Positions 1 to 9,643 of a stretch of DNA of 64,000 nucleotides are shown here, piece by piece. Numbering within the stretch: position 1 is the first letter of the stretch; each line of letters begins with the position of its first letter. The DNA lies in assembly GCA_036557785.1 (NCBI GenBank), contig DATBGZ010000088.1, positions 1 to 64,000 of the forward strand, read 5' to 3'. Below the pieces are notes generated by a model. It had not been told where the DNA came from, did no database searches, and saw only the letters and a program-made list of their open reading frames with translations. Source of the DNA: DATBGZ01 sp036557785 (GTDB taxonomy: Bacteria; Actinomycetota; Actinomycetes; Mycobacteriales; Micromonosporaceae). The position numbers and the translations under genes are program-made.

Positions 1-1250
1 GCGCCGGTGACCACCTCGGTCATGCTCTGCCCGTACGTGACGTCGGGGAGCGCGAGCCGGGCGTTCTCCATGCCCTGCGGGTCGTACGCGGCCACCTGGG
101 CGCCGGCCCGGGCCAGCATGCGGGCGACCGAGATGGCGGGCGAGTCGCGGACGTCGTCGGTACCGGGCTTGAAGGTCATCCCGAGCGCGGCGATGCGCAG
201 GCCGGACAGGTCGGGTCCGGCCGGACCATAGGGCCGGCTGAGCAGGTCGGCGGCGAGCTGGACCACCCGGGACCGGCGGCGCTGGTTGATCAGGTCCACC
301 TCGTGCAGGAAGCGCAGCGCCTCGCCGGCACCGATCTCCTGCGCCCGGGCCTGGAACGCGCGGATGTCCTTGGGCAGGCAGGCGCCGCCGAAGCCGATGC
401 CGGCGCGGAGGAACTTCTTGCCGATCCGGTCGTCGTAGCCGATCGCGCGGGCGAGCTGGCTCACGTCGGCCCCGGAGACCTCGCAGATCTCGGCCATCGC
501 GTTGATGAAGGAGATCTTGGTGGCCAGGAACGAGTTGGCCGCGTGCTTGACCAGCTCCGCCGTCGCGAAGTCGGTGACCACCACCGGTACCTCACGGTCC
601 TCGGTCGAGGCCAGATCGAAGACACCCTTGTGCGCGGCGAGCAGCATCTCCTGTGCCCAGGGGCTGCGCACGCCCAGCACGAGACGGTTGGGACGCAGCA
701 CGTCCTCGACCGCGAACCCCTCCTGGAGGAACTCCGGGCTCCAGGCCACCTCGACCTCGACGCCGCTGGGTGCGTGCTTGCCGACGAGCTGCTCGACCCA
801 GGTGGCGGTCCCGACCGGCACCGTGGACTTGCCGACGAGCAGCGTCCGGCGCGACAGGTGAGGAACCAGCGAGATGACCGCGCTCTCCACGTAGCTCAGG
901 TCGGCACCGAGCCCGTCGGCGCGCTGCGGGGTGCCGACGCAGATGAACTGCACATCACCGAACCCGGCCGCCTCGGCGTAGTCGGTGGTGAAGCGCAGCC
1001 GGCCGGCGGCGAGGTTGCGGCGCAGGATGTCGTCCAGGCCGGGCTCGTGGATCGGTACCTCGCCCTGGGCGAGGCTTGCGATCTTGCGAGCGTCGACATC
1101 CATGCCGAGCACCTCGTAGCCGAGCTCAGCGAAGCAGATCGCGTACGTGGCACCCAGGTAACCGGTGCCGATGAACGTGAGCCGGGGTCTGGCGAGCGGA
1201 GTGGCCGGGGTGGCTGTCAGCGCAGCGGACTGCGCCTGGGGGAGATTCAC
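1..1250 (-). CDS. ugd: UDP-glucose 6-dehydrogenase, 3' end cut by window edge
   Basis: Oxidises UDP-glucose to UDP-glucuronate with two NAD+, supplying uronic acid for envelope polysaccharides; cytosolic. Reading from GTG at 1250 on the minus strand, the N-terminal Rossmann motif FIGTGYLGATYA lies near residues 27-38, after a proline/alanine-rich extension of about 25 residues. The active-site motif GIGFGGACLPKD is present, with the catalytic cysteine at about residue 291 (bases 378-380). There are 416 codons before the window ends; the family is usually about 440, so only the extreme C terminus is missing. A long open frame on the opposite strand (303-1403) is an antisense shadow. The next gene diverges, with 184 bp between the starts. 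The family assignment is firm; the exact physiological role is inferred. Confidence 0.93.
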   Translation of the reverse strand, partial: MNLPQAQSAALTATPATPLARPRLTFIGTGYLGATYAICFAELGYEVLGMDVDARKIASLAQGEVPIHEPGLDDILRRNLAAGRLRFTTDYAEAAGFGDVQFICVGTPQRADGLGADLSYVESAVISLVPHLSRRTLLVGKSTVPVGTATWVEQLVGKHAPSGVEVEVAWSPEFLQEGFAVEDVLRPNRLVLGVRSPWAQEMLLAAHKGVFDLASTEDREVPVVVTDFATAELVKHAANSFLATKISFINAMAEICEVSGADVSQLARAIGYDDRIGKKFLRAGIGFGGACLPKDIRAFQARAQEIGAGEALRFLHEVDLINQRRRSRVVQLAADLLSRPYGPAGPDLSGLRIAALGMTFKPGTDDVRDSPAISVARMLARAGAQVAAYDPQGMENARLALPDVTYGQSMTEVVTG

Positions 1251-1434
1251 ACCTGTCTCCGCTCGTCACGGCATTGTCGAACGCTGACCAACCGCCCGGT
1301 GGCCGGCACGAAGCTGAGGATAGCCCGGATCGAGAGCCGGGGGTACGGGCTGGCTGCGGTCCCGGGCGTGGATCACCATCAGAGCCAACCTACCGGCTGG
1401 TAGTCCCGAACGATCGTTTGGGAGAATCGCTGGC

Positions 1435-2595
1435 ATGGCGGACGAGATCTTCCAGCTTCCGGCCGAGCACCGGGCACTGCGTGAGGCGGTGCGTGAGTTG
1501 TGTGATAGCAAGATCGCTCCGAACGCCGCGGCGGTCGACGAGGCGGCGCAGTTCCCCCAGGCCTCCTACGACGCGCTGCGGGCTTCGGACTTTCACGCGC
1601 CACACATCCCTGAGGAGTACGGCGGGGCGGGTGCGGACGCGCTGGCCACGGTGATCGTGATCGAGGAGGTCGCTCGGGCCTGCGCGTCGACCTCGCTCAT
1701 CCCGGCGGTGAACAAGCTGGGCACGCTGCCGCTGCTGCTGTCCGGCTCATCCTCGCTCCAGCAGACCTACCTCCCGCCGGTCGCGCGGGGGGAGGCGATG
1801 TTCTCGTACTGCCTGTCCGAGCCGGAGGCCGGTAGTGACGCCGCCGCCCTGCGCACCCGGGCGCAGCCCGACGGCGACGGTTGGGTGCTCAACGGCGTCA
1901 AGCGGTGGATCACCAATGCCGGCGTCTCGGAGTACTACACGGTCTTCGCCTCGACCTCGCCCGACAAGCGGGCCAAGGGCATCTCCGCGTTCGTGGTCGA
2001 GAAGTCCGACCCGGGCGTGAGCTTCGGTGCCCCGGAGCACAAGCTGGGCATCAGGGCCTCCCCGACCTGCGAGGTCTACTTCGACAACGTCCACCTCGGC
2101 GCCGAGCGCATGATCGGCGATGAGGGCACGGGCTTCGCCACCGCCATGCGGACCCTGGACCACACCCGGGTGACGATCGCCGCCCAGGCGGTCGGGATCG
2201 CGCAGGGGGCCCTCGACGCGGCCCTGTCCTACGCGAAGGAGCGTGCCCAGTTCGGCCAGGCGATCGCCGAGTTCCAGGGCATCCAGTTCCTGCTCGCCGA
2301 CATGGGCATGCGGCTCGAGGCTGCCCGCCAGCTCACCTACGCCGCTGCCGGCCGGTCGCAGCGCGGCGATGCCGACCTGACGTACTTCGGAGCCGCCGCG
2401 AAGTGCTTCGCCTCCGATGTCGCCATGCAGCTCACCACCGACGCCGTGCAGATCCTGGGCGGATACGGCTACACCCGGGACTTCCCGGTCGAGCGCATGA
2501 TGCGCGATGCCAAGATCACCCAGATCTACGAGGGCACCAACCAGGTCCAGCGCATCGTCGTCGCCAAACAGCTCCTCGCCGGCCTGATCCGGTAG
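1435..2595 (+). CDS. Acyl-CoA dehydrogenase
   Basis: FAD flavoprotein that introduces the alpha-beta double bond in acyl-CoA during fatty-acid or branched-chain amino-acid breakdown. It is 386 residues, the normal length of short/branched-chain members. Seen: the FAD/substrate region FSYCLSEPEAGSDAAALRT (about 124-142), the WITNAG segment, and the C-terminal YEGTNQVQRIVVAKQLL with the catalytic-base glutamate at about residue 366. The start ATG has an A/T-rich hexamer GAGAAT ending 7 nt upstream (1422-1427) and no Shine-Dalgarno sequence, so it may be leaderless. It is followed by a hairpin-forming repeat, not by an obvious partner gene. Chain-length specificity cannot be read from the sequence. 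Confidence 0.93.
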   Translation: MADEIFQLPAEHRALREAVRELCDSKIAPNAAAVDEAAQFPQASYDALRASDFHAPHIPEEYGGAGADALATVIVIEEVARACASTSLIPAVNKLGTLPLLLSGSSSLQQTYLPPVARGEAMFSYCLSEPEAGSDAAALRTRAQPDGDGWVLNGVKRWITNAGVSEYYTVFASTSPDKRAKGISAFVVEKSDPGVSFGAPEHKLGIRASPTCEVYFDNVHLGAERMIGDEGTGFATAMRTLDHTRVTIAAQAVGIAQGALDAALSYAKERAQFGQAIAEFQGIQFLLADMGMRLEAARQLTYAAAGRSQRGDADLTYFGAAAKCFASDVAMQLTTDAVQILGGYGYTRDFPVERMMRDAKITQIYEGTNQVQRIVVAKQLLAGLIR

Positions 2596-2608
2596 GGCTC
2601 GTGCCTGA

Positions 2609-2690
2609 GCTGGGTGGCGCGCGTTGCGTTAATTGCGCACCATCGCAACCCAGCGATCACCTGCCAAGGTCGCCGGGTTCCGGGAGTGTG
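2609..2690. repeat. Palindromic intergenic repeat, possible terminator
   Basis: Lies 14 bp after the acyl-CoA dehydrogenase stop. GCTGGG (2609-2614) can pair with CCCAGC (2649-2654), and GTTGCG (2623-2628) with CGCAAC (2644-2649). The stretch from 2649 (CCCAGCGATC, then GCCAAGGTCGCCGGGTT) closely matches bases 13173-13203 in another intergenic region, so this is a dispersed element rather than a one-off terminator. It may still act as a terminator for the upstream gene. Confidence 0.55.
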
Positions 2691-2766
2691 TTCCATAAGG
2701 CGCGGACGCCACCCAGTACAGCGGGCCTGGCGCGCGGGTCCATCTGCGGGCGAACGTGGTGGGCGG

Positions 2767-4635
2767 ATGTCGGCGGGAGCCCATACGATCCCCGACATGT
2801 CGTTGTGGCGCAGGCTGACCGAGCGGGCGGAGTGGCGGTTCTTCGCCACGCTGCACCGTGCCGACCGTCGGCTCGGCGTCGCCTGGTGGGGGCTGCTCGG
2901 CGCCCGGTCCGTGTTGCCGGCTCTGCTCGCCATCGCCATGGGTGTTCTGGTCGGGGCGGTGACCCGGGGCGGTTCGCTGGCCGGCCCGCTCGCGTTCGCC
3001 GGGTCGGTCTTCGTGCTCATGCAGGTGCTGCCCTCGGTGCACACCGCCGTCGGCGCCAATCTGGGCGATCGCATGGCGGCGTGGCTCAACGACCGGCTGC
3101 TCGAGGCGACGGTCCGTCCCGCGGGCATGGGTCACCTGGAGGACCCGGAGCTCGCCAAGGACATGACGGCGGCGCGCGACTTCGATCTCGGCATCCATGG
3201 GCCGCCGCTGTCCATCGCTATGGACTTCATCGCGAAGGGGCTGGTCCTGACGCTGGGTGGCGTCGCCTCCGCGCTGGTGCTGTTCGGCTTCGCCTGGTGG
3301 GCACCGTTCGTGCTGCTCGGGGCCTGGTTCGCCTCGCACTGGCTGCTCCGCGAGAGCGGTGTGTGGCGCGACCGCAATACCGACGCTGTACGCGCCGCGA
3401 CGCAGGAGGCGGACTACGCGTTCCGGCTCGCCGTGGAGGCGCCGCCGGCCAAGGAGATCCGGCTCTTCGGGTTGGCCGACTGGGTGGTCGACCGGTTCGT
3501 CGAACGGCGGCGGCACCTGTACACGCTGCGGCATGAGGCGACCCGGCTGCGCGAACGTCCGCTCGTGTGGAGCCTGTTGCTCGTCCTCGCCGCCAACGCG
3601 CTGGTGCTCGCGTTTCTCGGTCTCGGGCTCGTCCACGGCACGGTCGCGCTCGGAGCCGCTGTCGCCTTCGCCCAGGCCGCTGTGAGCACCGGGGCGGTGG
3701 CCTTCGGGGGGTTGGACTGGAGCCTCGACGGGGCCGCCGCACCGGTTGCGGCGGTCTACCGGCTCGCGGCCGCGACCGGCCCGGCGGGAGCTCTCGCGCC
3801 GGCCCCGAACCCGACCGAAGCCCGCGGCAACGCAGATGGCCTGCCGGCGCGCGAGATCCGGTTCCGCGGCGTCTCGTTCCGCTACCCCGGCGCGGACTCC
3901 CCGCTGATCCTCGACGGCTTCGACCTGACGATCCCGGCCGGCAGCTCGCTGGCGATCGTCGGTCGCAACGGCGCTGGCAAGACGACGCTCGCCAAGCTCC
4001 TGTGCCGCCTCTACGACCCGGTCGCCGGGGCGATCGAAGTCGACGGACGCGACCTGCGCAGCCTGGACGTCGCGGCCTGGCGCTCACGCGTCACGGCCGT
4101 CTTCCAGGACTACCTGCGACTGGAGCTACCCCTGCGCGACAACGTCGCGCCGCGCGGCGGCGACGAGGGGGACGTCCGTGCGGCACTTGCTCTCGCCGGT
4201 GCCGAAGGTCTCACCTCCCTCGATACCCCGCTGGCGAAGGGCTATCCCGGCGGCACGGACCTCTCCGGCGGCCAGTGGCAACGGGTCGCCCTGGCGCGGG
4301 CCCTGTTCGCCGTGCGGCAGGGCGCCGGGGTTGTGCTGCTCGACGAGCCGACGGCTCAGCTTGACGTGCGCGGCGAAGCCGAGATCTTCGAGCGGCTCCT
4401 GGCGGCGACCCGCTCGTGCACCACGATCCTGGTGTCGCACCGCTTCTCGACCGTGCGCCAGGCCGATCGCATCTGCGTGCTCGAGGCGGGCCGGGTGGTC
4501 GAGCTCGGCAGCCACGAGGAGCTCATGGCCTTGGATGGGCGGTACCGCACTATGTTCGACCTGCAGGCGCAGCGCTTCGCCGCGGGGCTGCCGGAGGACG
4601 AGGACGAGGACGAGGTTGCCGGGGTGGGGTGGTGA
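2767..4635 (+). CDS. ABC exporter half-transporter (membrane + ATPase), first of pair
   Basis: One half of a probable heterodimeric export pump at the plasma membrane; substrate unknown. About 622 residues: a hydrophobic membrane domain in the first ~330 residues, then a complete nucleotide-binding domain with Walker A GRNGAGKTT (about 399), signature LSGGQWQRVALARAL (about 499), Walker B VVLLDEPTAQLD (about 522) and the switch histidine in LVSHRFSTV. ATG 2767 is chosen because it follows a G-rich stretch; ATG 2797 (MSLWRRL) is equally possible. The open frame continues upstream to 2614 without support. Its stop overlaps the GTG of the next half-transporter by 4 bp, so the two are translationally coupled. 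The C terminus is very acidic (Glu/Asp run). Confidence 0.88.
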   Translation: MSAGAHTIPDMSLWRRLTERAEWRFFATLHRADRRLGVAWWGLLGARSVLPALLAIAMGVLVGAVTRGGSLAGPLAFAGSVFVLMQVLPSVHTAVGANLGDRMAAWLNDRLLEATVRPAGMGHLEDPELAKDMTAARDFDLGIHGPPLSIAMDFIAKGLVLTLGGVASALVLFGFAWWAPFVLLGAWFASHWLLRESGVWRDRNTDAVRAATQEADYAFRLAVEAPPAKEIRLFGLADWVVDRFVERRRHLYTLRHEATRLRERPLVWSLLLVLAANALVLAFLGLGLVHGTVALGAAVAFAQAAVSTGAVAFGGLDWSLDGAAAPVAAVYRLAAATGPAGALAPAPNPTEARGNADGLPAREIRFRGVSFRYPGADSPLILDGFDLTIPAGSSLAIVGRNGAGKTTLAKLLCRLYDPVAGAIEVDGRDLRSLDVAAWRSRVTAVFQDYLRLELPLRDNVAPRGGDEGDVRAALALAGAEGLTSLDTPLAKGYPGGTDLSGGQWQRVALARALFAVRQGAGVVLLDEPTAQLDVRGEAEIFERLLAATRSCTTILVSHRFSTVRQADRICVLEAGRVVELGSHEELMALDGRYRTMFDLQAQRFAAGLPEDEDEDEVAGVGW

Positions 4636-6467
4636 CCGGCGCAGAGAGTTCGCGAGCCGACGGTCCGCCGTTGCGCAGCGCCACGAGCGATGGGCTGCCC
4701 CCGGCGCTGCCCGCGATGTGGCGGCTGTGCGTCTTCGGCTTCCGCGCCGAGCCGCGGCTCATGGGCGTGGCGGTCGGCCTGTCCCTGCTCGCCTCGGTGC
4801 CCGATGCCCTGGTCGCGCTCTGGCTCAAACTGCTCGCCGACGGCGTGACCTCGCCCGATCACACGAAGCTCGGTATCGCGGTCGGCGGCCTGGCCGGTTC
4901 AGCCGTCGGCTCCTGGCTGCTGCGCATCGTCTCCGACCGCGCCCAGCGCCGCTTCCGCGACCGCATCCAGGTCAGGCTGGAGGCGCACGTCGCCCGCCTG
5001 CAGGCGACGGTGGCCACGGTCGCGCACCACGAGCGTCCCGACTACCTCGACCGGCTCGCCGTACTGCGCGATCAGATATTCGTGCTCGACCATATGTATC
5101 TGTCGGTCATCAGCACGCTGAGCTGGGTCATTCGCCTGGGCACCGTGGTCGTCCTGCTCGGCTCGGTCAGCCCGGTGCTGGTGCTGCTGCTCGTCTTCGC
5201 GGTGCCGAGCGTGTTGGCCTCGACGTGGCGGCCGGGGGTCGAGCGCGCCGCGGAGGAAGGGGCGGCCGTGCACGGGCGCCTCGCACGTCATCTGTTCGTC
5301 ACCGCGAGCACGGCCGCGCCGGGAAAGGAGGTCCGGGTACTGGGCATCGGCGAGCGCCTCGTCGCCCAGCGGCGGGCGGCGTGGGAGCGCTGGTACGCCC
5401 CGATCGCGGCCGCCCGTACCGCCTCGGCCTGGTGGAACGCGCTCGGCTGGACGTTCTTCGGCGCGGGGTATGTGGGCGCGATCGTCCTCGTCGCCGCTGG
5501 CATGCACGCCGCGCCGGGCCAGGTGCTGCTGGTGCTCGCCGCCGGTGCCCAGCTCTCGATGTACGTCAGCGGTGCCGTCGGCGAGATCGGCTTCCTGCGT
5601 GGCATCTGGATGGACGGCGCGCGGCGGCTCGCCTGGCTCGAGGACTACGCGGCGTCGTTCGCGTCCCGTACGGACGCGCCGGTCCCCGACACGCTACGCC
5701 ACGGGGTGGCGCTGCACGGGGTGTCGTTCACCTACCCGGGAACATCGGTACCCGCGTTGCGCGACGTCTCCGTTTCACTGCCCGCCGGCTCGGTGGTCGC
5801 GGTGGTCGGCGAGAACGGCGCCGGCAAGAGCACCCTGGTCAAGCTGCTCTGCAAGTTCTACGTCCCCGATGCGGGGCGCATCGACGTGGACGGGGTCGAC
5901 CTCGCGCGGATGCCGACGGACGAATGGCGCGAGCGCGTCGCCGGGGCGTACCAGGACTTCTTCCGCTTCGAGTTGTTGGCCCGGCAGACCGTCGGGGTCG
6001 GCGACCTGCCCCGGCTCGAGGATGAGGTGGCGGTGAGCGCCGCGGTGGGCCACGCCGGTGCTGACGACGCGGTGGCGGCGCTGCGCGACGGGCTCGCGAC
6101 CCAGCTCGGTCGAGCCTGGCCGGGCGGCGTGGATGTCTCCTTTGGACAGTGGCAGAAGCTGGCCCTGGCACGAGGGTTCATGCGCGACGCCCCGCTGCTG
6201 CTGGTGCTCGACGAGCCCACGGCCGCACTGGACGCGGAGACCGAGCACGCGCTCTTCGAGCGGTACGCCTCCGGGGCCCGACGCCTCGCGACCAACGGTG
6301 GCATCGTGGTGCTGGTCTCGCACCGGTTCAGCACTGTCCGGATGGCCGACTTGATCATCGTCATGGACGGGGCGCGCGTGGTCGAGGTCGGCAGCCATGA
6401 CGAGCTGACGGCGCTGGGTGGGCAGTACGCATCGCTCTACGAGATCCAGGCCGCCGCCTACCGCTGA
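4632..6467 (+). CDS. ABC exporter half-transporter, degenerate signature partner
   Basis: Second half of the putative heterodimeric exporter, 611 residues. The GTG at 4632 overlaps the upstream TGA (GTGA), which fixes the start better than the much longer upstream open frame. Membrane segments occupy roughly residues 30-320. The ATPase domain has Walker A GENGAGKSTLVKLL (about 393) and Walker B LLLVLDEPTAALD, but the signature reads VSFGQ (about 500) in place of LSGGQ. Heterodimeric exporters commonly have one canonical and one degenerate ATP site, and the pair fits that pattern by signature motif. The MMPL exporter follows 14 bp downstream in the same run. Substrate is unknown; lipid, peptide or drug export are all possible. 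Confidence 0.88.
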   Translation: MTGAESSRADGPPLRSATSDGLPPALPAMWRLCVFGFRAEPRLMGVAVGLSLLASVPDALVALWLKLLADGVTSPDHTKLGIAVGGLAGSAVGSWLLRIVSDRAQRRFRDRIQVRLEAHVARLQATVATVAHHERPDYLDRLAVLRDQIFVLDHMYLSVISTLSWVIRLGTVVVLLGSVSPVLVLLLVFAVPSVLASTWRPGVERAAEEGAAVHGRLARHLFVTASTAAPGKEVRVLGIGERLVAQRRAAWERWYAPIAAARTASAWWNALGWTFFGAGYVGAIVLVAAGMHAAPGQVLLVLAAGAQLSMYVSGAVGEIGFLRGIWMDGARRLAWLEDYAASFASRTDAPVPDTLRHGVALHGVSFTYPGTSVPALRDVSVSLPAGSVVAVVGENGAGKSTLVKLLCKFYVPDAGRIDVDGVDLARMPTDEWRERVAGAYQDFFRFELLARQTVGVGDLPRLEDEVAVSAAVGHAGADDAVAALRDGLATQLGRAWPGGVDVSFGQWQKLALARGFMRDAPLLLVLDEPTAALDAETEHALFERYASGARRLATNGGIVVLVSHRFSTVRMADLIIVMDGARVVEVGSHDELTALGGQYASLYEIQAAAYR

Positions 6468-6481
6468 CCCAAGGACACAGG

Positions 6482-8752
6482 ATGCCGCGCAGTGTCATCG
6501 GACGGATCGGGCGCTGGTGCTTTCGGCACTGGGCGTGGGTGCTCGTCGCCTGGGCCATCGCGGTAATCGCTGGCGTCCTGGCGGTCGGGCCGCTCTTCGG
6601 TCGGCTCGCGGATTCGCGCCTACCGAGGCAGGTGGAGTCGGTCGCGGCGGGCGATGTGATCGCCCAGGGCAACGAGACCGCAGGCACCGTGGTCGGCGTG
6701 GTGGATGGGATCGAGCCCGCCGGCTCGGGAGGCCGTGGCTCTGGGCCGACCGATGACCGGGTGCGCGCGGCGATCCTCGCCGCGGTGCCACGGCTGATGG
6801 CGATCCCGGGCGTCAGCGCGGTCGAGCACCCCTACGCGGGGTCGTCGCCGTCGATGCGGATGATCTCCTCCGACGGTCACGCGGTCGTCGTCTCGGTGAC
6901 CTTGACCGCCCTCGACCAAGCTGACCGGGATGCGGCGGCCACCCGCATCGCGGATGTCCTGCATGCGATGCGCGACGACCTGCCGCCGGGCGCGAGTGTC
7001 GAGGTGGGCGGCTCGCCGGTGCTCAGCCTGCAGACGAGATCCGCGGTGCGGGAGGACCTGGCGCGCGCGGAGTACGTCTCGCTCCCGATCACCCTGCTCG
7101 TGCTCATCATGATCTTCGGCGGTCTGGTGGCGGCCGGCCTGCCGGTCCTCACGGCCGCGGTGTCGGTGGCCGCCGCCATGGGTGTGTTGCTCGGCTTCTC
7201 CACGTTCACGAGCGTCGATCAGGACGGTGTCACCGTCGTGACACTGCTGGGGCTCGGTCTCTCCGTCGACTATGGACTGCTGCTGGTGGCCCGATACCGT
7301 GAGGAACTGCGGGGTGGCTGGGCACCCGACGTCGCGATGGCCCGGGCCTGGGCGACCGCCGGCCGCACGATCGCCTTCAGCGCGCTTACGGTCGCGGCCG
7401 CCCTGAGCGGCCTGCTGCTGTTCCAGATGCCCGCGTTGACGGCGCTCGGTGCGGCCGGTGTCTCGATCGCGGCCGTGGCCATGCTGGCGTCGCTGACCTT
7501 TACCGCCGGGCTCATCGGACTGCTACGCCGCTGGATCCGCCCGACACGTCGCGGCTCGGCCCGGTCCGCTGCGCCGACCGAGGAGCGCGGCGTCTTCGTT
7601 CGTCTGTCCCGGCTCGTCCAACGGCGACCCGTCGTTGTCGCCGTCGGCACCGCCGTGGTGCTGCTCGCCGCGGGGTCGCCACTGGCGGGAACATCGATGC
7701 GCCTGCCCGGTCTGGAAGGCGTGCCGCGCAGCATCGAGGCGGCCCGCGTCGCGGATACCCTCGCCGACCGCTTCGGGCTGCCGCCGGCCCCGGCGATCAC
7801 CGTGGTCGCCCGAGTCGACCCACAAGCGCTGCAGGCTTGGGCCCAGCGATGGGCCAGCAACCCCGAGGTCGCCCGAGTTCGGCCGGTGCAGGCGATCGGA
7901 CCCACCAATGCGCCAACCGGGGCCTCGGTCGGCTTCGACGTCGTGGGGGACCCCCAGGGAACCGATGTCCGCCGTCTGGTCGCCGCGATGCGATCCGACC
8001 GGCCCACCGGCGGCCAGTCCTGGGTCACCGGCGACGCGGCGATGCTCGGCGACCTGATGAGCCTCATCGGCGATGGCCTGCCCTGGGCGCTGGGCGTGAC
8101 CCTGCTGGCCATGGTCGTGCTGCTCTTCCTCATGACCGGCTCTCTGGTGGTGCCGGTCAAGGCAGTGCTGGCGAACGTGGTCTCGCTCGGCGCCACGTTC
8201 GGCGTGCTCACGGCCGTCTTCGGCAAGGGATTCGCCAGCGACCTGCTGGACACGCTGACGGTCGGTGCACTGAACCCCTTCGTCGTGGTCCTGGTCTTCG
8301 CGTTCGCCTTTGGCCTGGCGATGGACTACGAGGTCTTCCTCCTCGGGCGCATCAAGGAGTACGTCGACGCCGGTGTCGACACCGACAGTGCCGTGCGCCA
8401 GGGCCTGCAACGCACCGGACGGGTCATCACGTCGGCCGCGGCCCTGATGGTGATCGTGTTCGCCTGCTTCGCGGCGGCCCGGATCGGCAACATCGAGGAG
8501 ATCGGGTTGGGGCTGACAGTCGCGGTCCTGATCGACGCGACCGCGGTGCGCTGCCTGCTCGTGCCGGCGACCATGACCCTGCTCGGGCGATGGAACTGGT
8601 GGGCCCCACGCTGGCTGTCCCGGCTGCATGCTCGGGCCCGCCTGCGCGAACACAGCCTGCCCGACCGGCTCGGCCCAGGGCTGGGCCTGGCCGCGGAAAT
8701 GCGCAAGCAGGATCGACCCGACGAGGTTACCGTAATCGCCCGTGACGGCTGA
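6482..8752 (+). CDS. MMPL-family (RND-type) membrane exporter
   Basis: 756 residues, of the MmpL/RND family that exports lipids or hydrophobic compounds with proton-motive force. It shows the family's internal duplication: a membrane anchor (about 17-38), an extracytoplasmic loop, a five- to six-helix bundle (about 200-370), then a second loop and helix bundle (about 540-720). Family-like segments are LGLSVDYGLLLVARYREEL in repeat 1 and FGLAMDYEVFLLGRIKEY in repeat 2, each with the conserved Asp-Tyr pair in a membrane helix. ATG 6482 is preceded by an AAGGA-type ribosome site. Its end overlaps the methyltransferase start by 11 bp. Together with the two ABC half-transporters it suggests an export operon for a hydrophobic product; the substrate is not deducible. 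Confidence 0.92.
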   Translation: MPRSVIGRIGRWCFRHWAWVLVAWAIAVIAGVLAVGPLFGRLADSRLPRQVESVAAGDVIAQGNETAGTVVGVVDGIEPAGSGGRGSGPTDDRVRAAILAAVPRLMAIPGVSAVEHPYAGSSPSMRMISSDGHAVVVSVTLTALDQADRDAAATRIADVLHAMRDDLPPGASVEVGGSPVLSLQTRSAVREDLARAEYVSLPITLLVLIMIFGGLVAAGLPVLTAAVSVAAAMGVLLGFSTFTSVDQDGVTVVTLLGLGLSVDYGLLLVARYREELRGGWAPDVAMARAWATAGRTIAFSALTVAAALSGLLLFQMPALTALGAAGVSIAAVAMLASLTFTAGLIGLLRRWIRPTRRGSARSAAPTEERGVFVRLSRLVQRRPVVVAVGTAVVLLAAGSPLAGTSMRLPGLEGVPRSIEAARVADTLADRFGLPPAPAITVVARVDPQALQAWAQRWASNPEVARVRPVQAIGPTNAPTGASVGFDVVGDPQGTDVRRLVAAMRSDRPTGGQSWVTGDAAMLGDLMSLIGDGLPWALGVTLLAMVVLLFLMTGSLVVPVKAVLANVVSLGATFGVLTAVFGKGFASDLLDTLTVGALNPFVVVLVFAFAFGLAMDYEVFLLGRIKEYVDAGVDTDSAVRQGLQRTGRVITSAAALMVIVFACFAAARIGNIEEIGLGLTVAVLIDATAVRCLLVPATMTLLGRWNWWAPRWLSRLHARARLREHSLPDRLGPGLGLAAEMRKQDRPDEVTVIARDG

Positions 8753-9593
8753 GTTCGATATCGATGAGACCGTGGCTGGGGTAGCGACGTTCTTCGACGG
8801 GATCGGCATGGCCGAGTGGGACCGGCACGACGAGAACGCCGCAGCACGGGTCGCCTTCGAGCTGCACCGGCGGATGCTGCGCCGCCACGTCCGGTCGGGT
8901 GCCCGGGTGCTGGAGGTCGGCGCGGGTCCGGGCCGGTTCACCCTCGAACTGGCCGCGCTGCAGGCGAGCGTGACCGTCGCGGATATCTCGGAGGTGCAAC
9001 TGCGCCTCAACGAACAGACGGTGCGCGATGCCGGGGTCGCCGAAGCCGTACGGGCATGGGTCCGCTGTGACATCCGCGACCTGTCCCGGTTCACCCCGGG
9101 CGAGTTCGACGCGGTCGTCGCCTATGGCGGGCCGATCTCGTACACGTTCGAGGACGCCGAACAGGTGACCGCCGGCCTGCTCGGGCTCCTGCCACCGGGC
9201 GGGGTGTTCCTGGCATCGCTGATGAGCCTGCTCGGAGCGTGGCGCATGTACGCGCCGCACCTGGTGAGCCAGGTGGCCGCCGGAGCGTTGACGTTCGACG
9301 ATATCGACGTGGTTCTCCGTACGGCGGATACCCGCCACGACCCGAGCGTCAGGCACAAGTGCCGGTGCTTTCGGGCCGACGAGGTGGCCGCGATGGTGCA
9401 CGCCGGTGGTGGCGAGGTGCTCGAGCTCTCGGCCTCGGGTTGGGCCGCGTTCCAGGCACCGGAGTCCGTGGCGTCGCTGCTCGACGACCCGGCGCGCCGG
9501 GAGTGGTTCCTGGACTGGGAGGAGCGCTTCAGCGCATCGCCCGGAGCCCTCGACGGCGGCGCCCACATCCTCGTCGCCGCCCGCAGGGCGTGA
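8742..9593 (+). CDS. Class I SAM-dependent methyltransferase
   Basis: 283 residues. Motif I of the class I fold, VLEVGAGPG, is at residues 56-64, and the second acidic strand end (VTVADIS) follows at about 76. The C-terminal ~120 residues are variable and probably bind the substrate. The GTG start at 8742 lies inside the end of the MMPL gene (11-bp overlap, different frame), so it is the last gene of the export run beginning at 2767 or 4632. A reasonable inference is that it methylates the compound handled by the transporters, but a small-molecule substrate cannot be identified. Confidence 0.85.
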   Translation: MTAEFDIDETVAGVATFFDGIGMAEWDRHDENAAARVAFELHRRMLRRHVRSGARVLEVGAGPGRFTLELAALQASVTVADISEVQLRLNEQTVRDAGVAEAVRAWVRCDIRDLSRFTPGEFDAVVAYGGPISYTFEDAEQVTAGLLGLLPPGGVFLASLMSLLGAWRMYAPHLVSQVAAGALTFDDIDVVLRTADTRHDPSVRHKCRCFRADEVAAMVHAGGGEVLELSASGWAAFQAPESVASLLDDPARREWFLDWEERFSASPGALDGGAHILVAARRA

Positions 9594-9643
9594 CGCCACT
9601 CGGCGCCAGCCACGCCGGCGGCCGTTCCGTAAGGCCAGGCGGG

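Noticed and set aside
303..1403. Long plus-strand open frame of 366 codons
   Set aside because: Antisense shadow of ugd, which shows real active-site motifs on the minus strand.
2596..2766. RiPP precursor peptide ahead of the ABC exporters
   Set aside because: No short ORF with a ribosome site and leader/core pattern; the region is a repeat hairpin.
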